Positions 18,457 through 22,911 of a stretch of DNA of 22,911 bases are shown one piece after another. Under the pieces are notes generated by a model. That model ran no database searches. It was not told the DNA's origin and saw only the letters and a program-made list of their open reading frames with translations. The position numbers and the translations under genes are program-made. Every line of letters starts with the position of its first letter. Within the stretch, counting starts at the first letter, position 1. Source of the stretch: Spirogloea muscicola (lineage: Eukaryota; Streptophyta; Zygnematophyceae; Spirogloeales; Spirogloeaceae); the NCBI GenBank assembly GCA_009602725.1, contig WELB01000014.1:685229-708139 (forward strand). Direction: 5' to 3'.

Positions 18457-21400
18457 TCACTGTTCGTAAGGGACTGCTTCTGACCCTGAAGTGTGTGGCA
18501 ACCTGTGGGGTGTGGGCCTAAGGCCGGGCTGCGGGGGTGACCGATACCTATGCTCTTCTAGCCCTACTAAGCCTAGATTTTTAGTACCTGCGGACCAGTC
18601 ACTACTGGTAATCCACTCGTCTATGGCAGCTTGCGATGAAGCCCCCTTCAACCTGATCTCTATCTGATCGTCCAGGCCCACAAGCCGGACGAAGCGTCTC
18701 AGTGCGCTGGCCACCTGTGCAGCGTCAGACAGAAGGACGCCCGAAGCGGGCGACCGCTGGAGCTCAGCACTGGCATCACGGCCATGAGATTCCAGCAGTG
18801 CAGGGGGCGACGTCGACAAAAGGGCTGCCTCTGTCGGCTCTGCTGCCTGCAAATGGCCACCGGTGCTGGAAGTGGCTGCCTCAGGTGCAGCTGTTTCGTT
18901 AAGCACTCCATCCCCTGGAGCCAGTAGAGCAGCATCGCCGAGCTTCCACTCCAGCTCGGCAACGCCTGGCTTGCTCGCAACAGCCTCGCCCTGTGCCTCT
19001 CTGGCTTTCTCCTCTGCTGGGACTGTGTATAAGGCTCTCACAGGAGTCATTGCGGCCTCCTCCATGAGCTCCTGGAACTTGCCCAAGGGCAGCGACTGAT
19101 TCATTGCAGCCTGGGCTGCTCGGCCCTGGAAGCGCAAGGGCTCACCTTCCTGGCTCCAAGTGCTGCCAGTGCTGGTCAACTGCAGAGCAAGGTCAACATC
19201 GCTGCTGTTGCCGAGCTCCTTCAGCCTCTCTGCGGCCATGCCCAGTTGCTCGTGTGGGCCTGCCTGGTCCACCACCTGCAGCTCAGGCTGTTCTGATGGC
19301 GAGTTGGCAAGCGACTCGTCATCAGAGACCATGCTTGAGGACGCAAGAGCCAGTATCTCTTGCATCCGGTCTGGCCAGTCCGAATTCAGCCTCCTTGCAA
19401 AGTCCTCTATCTCTCTGCAGCATACAAGTGAGGCAAATTTTACTTAGCACGGCTAGTTGAGTACAAAAAGAGCATGGTTGTGTGAACTAGCCCAAATAGC
19501 TGAGAGCAAAAGAGCCATCAATTTGCAGATGCAAAGCTTGCAGCAATACTTCTTAGCCCCTCCTGCAGTAGCATAGCTCCTGAAGCATGCTACTACGCTA
19601 CACCTCGAAACAATGCATGGTGGCCTAGTACTGACAGGCGCCTGGAGAAGCACAGAAGCACAGAAGCAGCACACCTGTCCAGTCGCTCCTTCTCCAAAGG
19701 ATCAAGGCCATCATCGTCATCAAAATCCTCTTCATCAAATATGAGATCGCCTCTTGAAGACGCTGCCTCCTTGAACGACTTGCCTTTGCTAACCCTGGTG
19801 ACACCCTTGCTCTTCAAGGCCTGCAAGCAAGACCCGAAGAAGTTGGGTAAATGTCAAAAGTACTCCAATTTGCCTAAGCAGCAGGTCAAAGCTATACGCA
19901 GAAAGCATGCACCTTCTCAGGCATTCTCATGTCTAGATTGATGCAGAACTTGACATGCACACCTTTGCAGCCTTTGTCCGCTGTGGCTTCTGGCCATCCT
20001 CCCCCTGAACATGTGCCTCGGTCTCTTGCATTATGGACTCTTCAAGTGCCCCACCCTGAGACAGAGCAGCCTGATACACTCACAAACGACAATGACGGGG
20101 TGTTCTTCTGGTCAGACATGCACCAATGACAATTACTGAAGAATGCAAATGACGCGTCCTTCAGGAATGGCTTATCTGACAGCATGCATGCTCTCTGCTT
20201 AGGCCCTGATCTTCCCACCATTCCTCCAGCTGAGGCTTGCAAGGGAATGTCGCCACGCAAGTCCTTCCTCCTCCTGTTCTTCTTCTTCTTTGCTCTGCTG
20301 CCTGTTGTCTTCTCATCTGCAACACCAAGTGCATCAATGACACAAAATGGTTAAAGTCAAGGAGATGCTGAAGTTATTTCAAATGACGTGCTCAGAATAT
20401 GCTGAAAGTGAAGATTCTCTGAGATGGTAGAGAGCCTTTGCGCAGTCACTTCAAGGGGGGAGTGGACATTGGTGGACAACAACCCATTGTACCTGCTCTA
20501 TTTCCGTCAATGAAGGAAAGAAGGTCATCTACCGAGCGCTCATCACAAGGTTTGTCCTCCAACTCCATCAACGAAGTCTGTGAAGCCAAAGATGTCCCAC
20601 TGTAAGTGTCTGCATGACTTCGCAGGCCCACGTGGTCATCAACGCCATCAATTCCCAATTCATCTCAACAGCAGCACGGTATCTGCCTGGGAGCAGTTAA
20701 ACACCTCTTCCGCGTTACTAATAGCAGACAATGAGCTATTGCTGAGGAAGTATGAGATTCAGGAAACCTTCAAAAGCTTCTTCTGCTGAAGCTCTTTGCG
20801 TTTTCTTGCGTACAATCGATTGAGAAGCCTGATCCGAGGGTCATCCGTAGCGTTCTTGACAGGCTCCAGCTTCTCCTCCTGGCAATGTCTTCAATCCGAT
20901 TGCAATCAGGATCGTTTTGCACAACTGGAGCGCAAGTCGATGAATACTTGTCTTAGACTTGTCAGTGTGGAGCTAGGAGCTCAGACACTCTTTATTGTTG
21001 TCTGAATGACAACGTTGCTTTCACAGCAGCTACTACCACTGCACTGCGCCTACCTCTCCTCCTTCCTACTGCTGCTATCAGTTTCCAGCTGCAATGAGAA
21101 TGCCAATGGTTAGGTGCTGAGTTGCACTCAAGCACCTTGCTCTCCCGTGACACTCTTGTGAGAGGCTATCATACAAGGTAGCCTCACCTCAGTCAGGTCA
21201 TCTGGCAAATGGAAGGTCTCTCTGATCTCCTCCGGCGTTTTGCCCTCAATCATGCGAGCAAGAGCCCGGCTGGTGAGATCTACAAGAGGCTTCATGTCCA
21301 AGCTGTCGGCAGCAGACGTGAGCTCGCAGAGCTTCCTCGTATCCAGCCTGATAAACTTCTCATCGAAAATCTTCCGCTCCTGTTAACATCCAAGCAAAAC

Positions 21401-21849
21401 CATACCAATTAGTGCTTTGCTACTTCTTGTATTATGTTCTTTATGCTGCTATGAAGGCCACTCCACAGATTAATCCCACCAAGTAACAACAGTGCTGCCA
21501 GATACGTGCCATCTAAGCAGTTAGGTAGTTCCAAGAGTTGAAAAACCTTCAGCTACGTATGGATCCAGAGTTGAACTGTGATGAGGTACTTGCAGACAGA
21601 CAATGAACTAGGATAACATACCTTGTCGGATCTGCCAGGCACCTTATGGAAGCGGCAGAAATCTAGAATAAGTCTCAGCACCCCAGAGGTCACTTGCTTT
21701 GGAAGGACAATTGCAGCATCTTCGGAGGCGCCATGGCCTGAGTGAGTGACCTCCCTCTGTACCAGCGGCAACAAGAGGGCAACATCCCGCTCTACCTCGT
21801 GCACATCTCCGCCCACTGTCTCCAGCCACACCAAAGAGCTCCTCACCAC
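18457..21849 (-). CDS. ASK21: SKP1-like protein, ASK20/ASK21 type, with long C-terminal extension
   Basis: SKP1 proteins bridge the F-box protein and cullin in SCF ubiquitin ligases in nucleus and cytosol. Minus-strand exons that join in frame are 21849-21622, 21379-21188, 20878-20768, 20577-20493, 20316-20219, 20070-19963, 19820-19675 and 19414-18457, giving 641 residues plus an upstream start exon. Exons 1-2 carry the SKP1 fold: VWLETVGGDVHEVERDVALL, then LPKQVT and DFCRFHKVPGRSDK, then the cullin/F-box-binding helices (KFIRLDTRKLCELTSAADSL, ARMIEGKTPEEIRETF). Next come EEKLEPVKN, RIRLLNRLYARKRKEL, DERSVDDLLSFIDG, a Lys/Arg-rich stretch and DREIEDFARRLNS, the same order as in Arabidopsis ASK21 (about 350 residues). 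Donors such as AAG|GTATGT and GAG|GTGAGG are good; the donor at 20218 (ATG|GTGGGA) is the least sure. The last exon adds about 300 residues rich in Ala, Ser and Glu. The stop at 18457 assumes no further intron, though CAG|GTACTA near 18583 could be a donor. Confidence 0.9.
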
Positions 21850-22610
21850 CTGCAGCTTCAGCCACAGAAGATGGTGAGGCTCATACACGGGTGTGCAAAA
21901 GAAACCTGCACTTGAACAATGCATACAGATGCTCTCCCTGATCCCATCAGCAATGAGCCTGCTCTTGTTTGCAGGACTTGCCAGTCTTCTGAACCCTAAT
22001 CTTGCCAGTACTTTGCAGCTACAATTGTAATAGCCTGTAGACCTAATCCTCAAGAGCATAGACGTAGGAACAATGTACTGCGCCCTGCAGCTGCCTGAGC
22101 TCACTCTCGGTTTCCAGGTTTCTGTAACATGACACAAGAACAAGCTGTGCACCTTCTTCGGCAGGTGCCACGCTGAAAGTACGCCTTCTGTTAGACCCTG
22201 ATGACTGCTGCAACACCAAAATAAGCGACCGAGTGACCGAGTGACCGAATGAACGAGTGACCGAGTGACTGAGTGACCAAGTGACCGAGTACCCGAGCGA
22301 CCGACCTCCACAGCAGGCTTGCTGGATGAACTTAGTATCTCAAAGTAGGAGATGGCATCGTAAGAGTTCACTAAGTGACGGTGCCAGCAGAATGTCAAAG
22401 TACAGGTTCTACGCTCCAAGCCGTGTGATGGCAGCAGCCAGTCGGCGCTCAGAGGAAACCAGATGGACTAAGCAACCCTAGCTCTGTCCGCAGCCTTCCG
22501 CCACCAAGACACAAGAGAGTGCAAGATTTGTCTTGACGCTTGACCCGATGAAGCAGCAGCTCAGGCGGATGTAGCTCAGGCGGCTGTCGATCGACGGGGT
22601 TCACCTCCAT
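21850..22610 (-). other. 5' part of SKP1-like gene: probable large intron and candidate first exon
   Basis: The first recognised coding exon starts at 21849 in phase 0 after an acceptor (gctgcag), so an upstream exon must supply the start codon. The best candidate is the ATG at 22610, opening MEVNPVDRQPPELHPPELL, with a possible donor CGG|GTCAAG near 22545. That would leave an intron of roughly 700 bp containing an 8-bp tandem repeat. Homologues have a short N-terminal extension of about 10-20 residues before the SKP1 fold, which this would fit. The sequence does not settle it: other ATGs and donors exist. A long minus-strand open frame over 22419-21553 mostly translates this intron together with the true exon. 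Confidence 0.35.
22225..22304. repeat. Ten-copy 8-bp tandem repeat (GTGACCGA)
   Basis: Exactly ten consecutive 8-base units fill 22225-22304. Four are perfect gtgaccga; the others carry one or two changes (gcgaccga at both ends, atgaacga, gtgactga, gtgaccaa, gtacccga). The array lies in the presumed first intron of the SKP1-like gene. A unit of 8 bases is not a multiple of three, which argues against a coding role. It is probably a slippage-driven microsatellite. Confidence 0.95.
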
Positions 22611-22911
22611 GCCCGCAGCAGCGCTCTTGGTCCCGGTCGGCGAGTCCGGCCCGTCCACACGCCTGCCGCTCCCGGCTCGAGTGAGCTCATGTGAGTGTGG
22701 CCGCGGCGTGGCGTCCGGGCCTGCGAATGCGGTGGCGCTCCCGCCGCCGCCGCCGTCGTCGCCCGAGGCCCCGCCGGAAGAATAGCCACCGCGCTCGGGC
22801 TGTTGGCGGTCGGCGGAAGGTATAGCGGATGCCGCCGCCGCCGCCGCCCGCGAGCCTCGCGGCTCTCACGCAGCCGCCGCCGGGAAGTGGCCGTCGCGGC
22901 GGCGGCGCCGG
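22611..22911. other. GC- and CpG-rich edge with GCC/CGG runs, probable promoter or 5' UTR
   Basis: Composition rises sharply in G+C and CpG toward the window end. There are GCC-type runs at 22741-22755 and 22829-22848 and CGG-type runs at 22897-22906. Open frames on the minus strand here are Arg-, Gly- and Ala-rich, as expected of any such repeat, and are not credible proteins. The stretch lies immediately upstream of the candidate start of the minus-strand SKP1-like gene, so promoter or 5' UTR is the simplest reading. No TATA box or other specific site could be identified. Confidence 0.4.

Noticed and set aside
20042-20218. Continuation of the Lys-rich exon of the SKP1-like gene to its in-frame stop at 20042
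   Set aside because: Reading on leads to family-unlike sequence and a stop, whereas splicing to 20070 restores the frame through to the conserved acidic and DREIEDFARRLNS blocks.
21041-21110. Extra small exon (LETDSSSRKEE) between SKP1-like exons
   Set aside because: It has an acceptor and a donor, but including it puts the next exon out of frame; skipping it gives the family-typical LTEEEKLEPVKN directly.
21553-22419. A single 288-residue minus-strand protein
   Set aside because: Only the part from 21849 to 21622 is SKP1-like. The upstream part translates an intron, including the 8-bp tandem repeat (recurring SVTRSLG), and the end reads past the GTATGT donor at 21621.
22687-22869. Arg/Gly-rich minus-strand proteins at the right edge
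   Set aside because: Composition is fully explained by GCC/CGG repeats, and no start context or homology is visible.

Overview
The window is eukaryotic nuclear DNA. Both well-supported genes are split by short GT-AG introns, and the remaining coding sequence is decayed retrotransposons. The best-conserved gene, on the minus strand from about 21849 to 18457, closely resembles the plant SKP1-like proteins ASK20/ASK21. Together with GC-rich LINE-type sequence and alanine/proline-rich extracellular protein sequence, this points to the green lineage, probably a chlorophyte alga. The species cannot be named from the sequence.

Layout. Positions 2-12138 are one uninterrupted adenine homopolymer ended by an N, almost certainly a sequencing or assembly artefact, so only about 10.8 kb carries information. 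From 12140 to 12800 there is a short GC-rich direct repeat and one possible plus-strand terminal exon. From 14076 down to 12955 a five-exon minus-strand gene can be spliced in frame. It predicts a small secreted protein with a signal peptide, one beta-sandwich domain of the SdrD_B/Cna-B type with a calcium-loop-like motif, and a low-complexity Ala/Asp tail.

From about 14390 to 16341 lie two successive C-terminal remnants of the same non-LTR-type retroelement protein. The first is GC-rich and intact to its stop; the second is older and frameshifted. A strong palindrome separates them, next to a possible third, inverted, end. From about 16605 to 18330 is a dead Ty1/copia element in the order gag, zinc knuckle, protease, integrase, with frameshifts and lost catalytic aspartates. 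It stops short of the 3' end of the SKP1-like gene.

The SKP1-like gene fills 18457-21849, and its first exon is probably upstream within 22610-21850. It would act as an adaptor in SCF-type ubiquitin ligases. Its last exon adds roughly 300 residues beyond the usual plant protein end, and this is the most biologically interesting unexplained coding sequence here. The right edge (22611-22911) is CpG- and GCC-repeat-rich and may be promoter or 5' UTR.

The two genes show no functional link. I see no operon, CRISPR array, tRNA or rRNA, and no convincing new multi-gene system.
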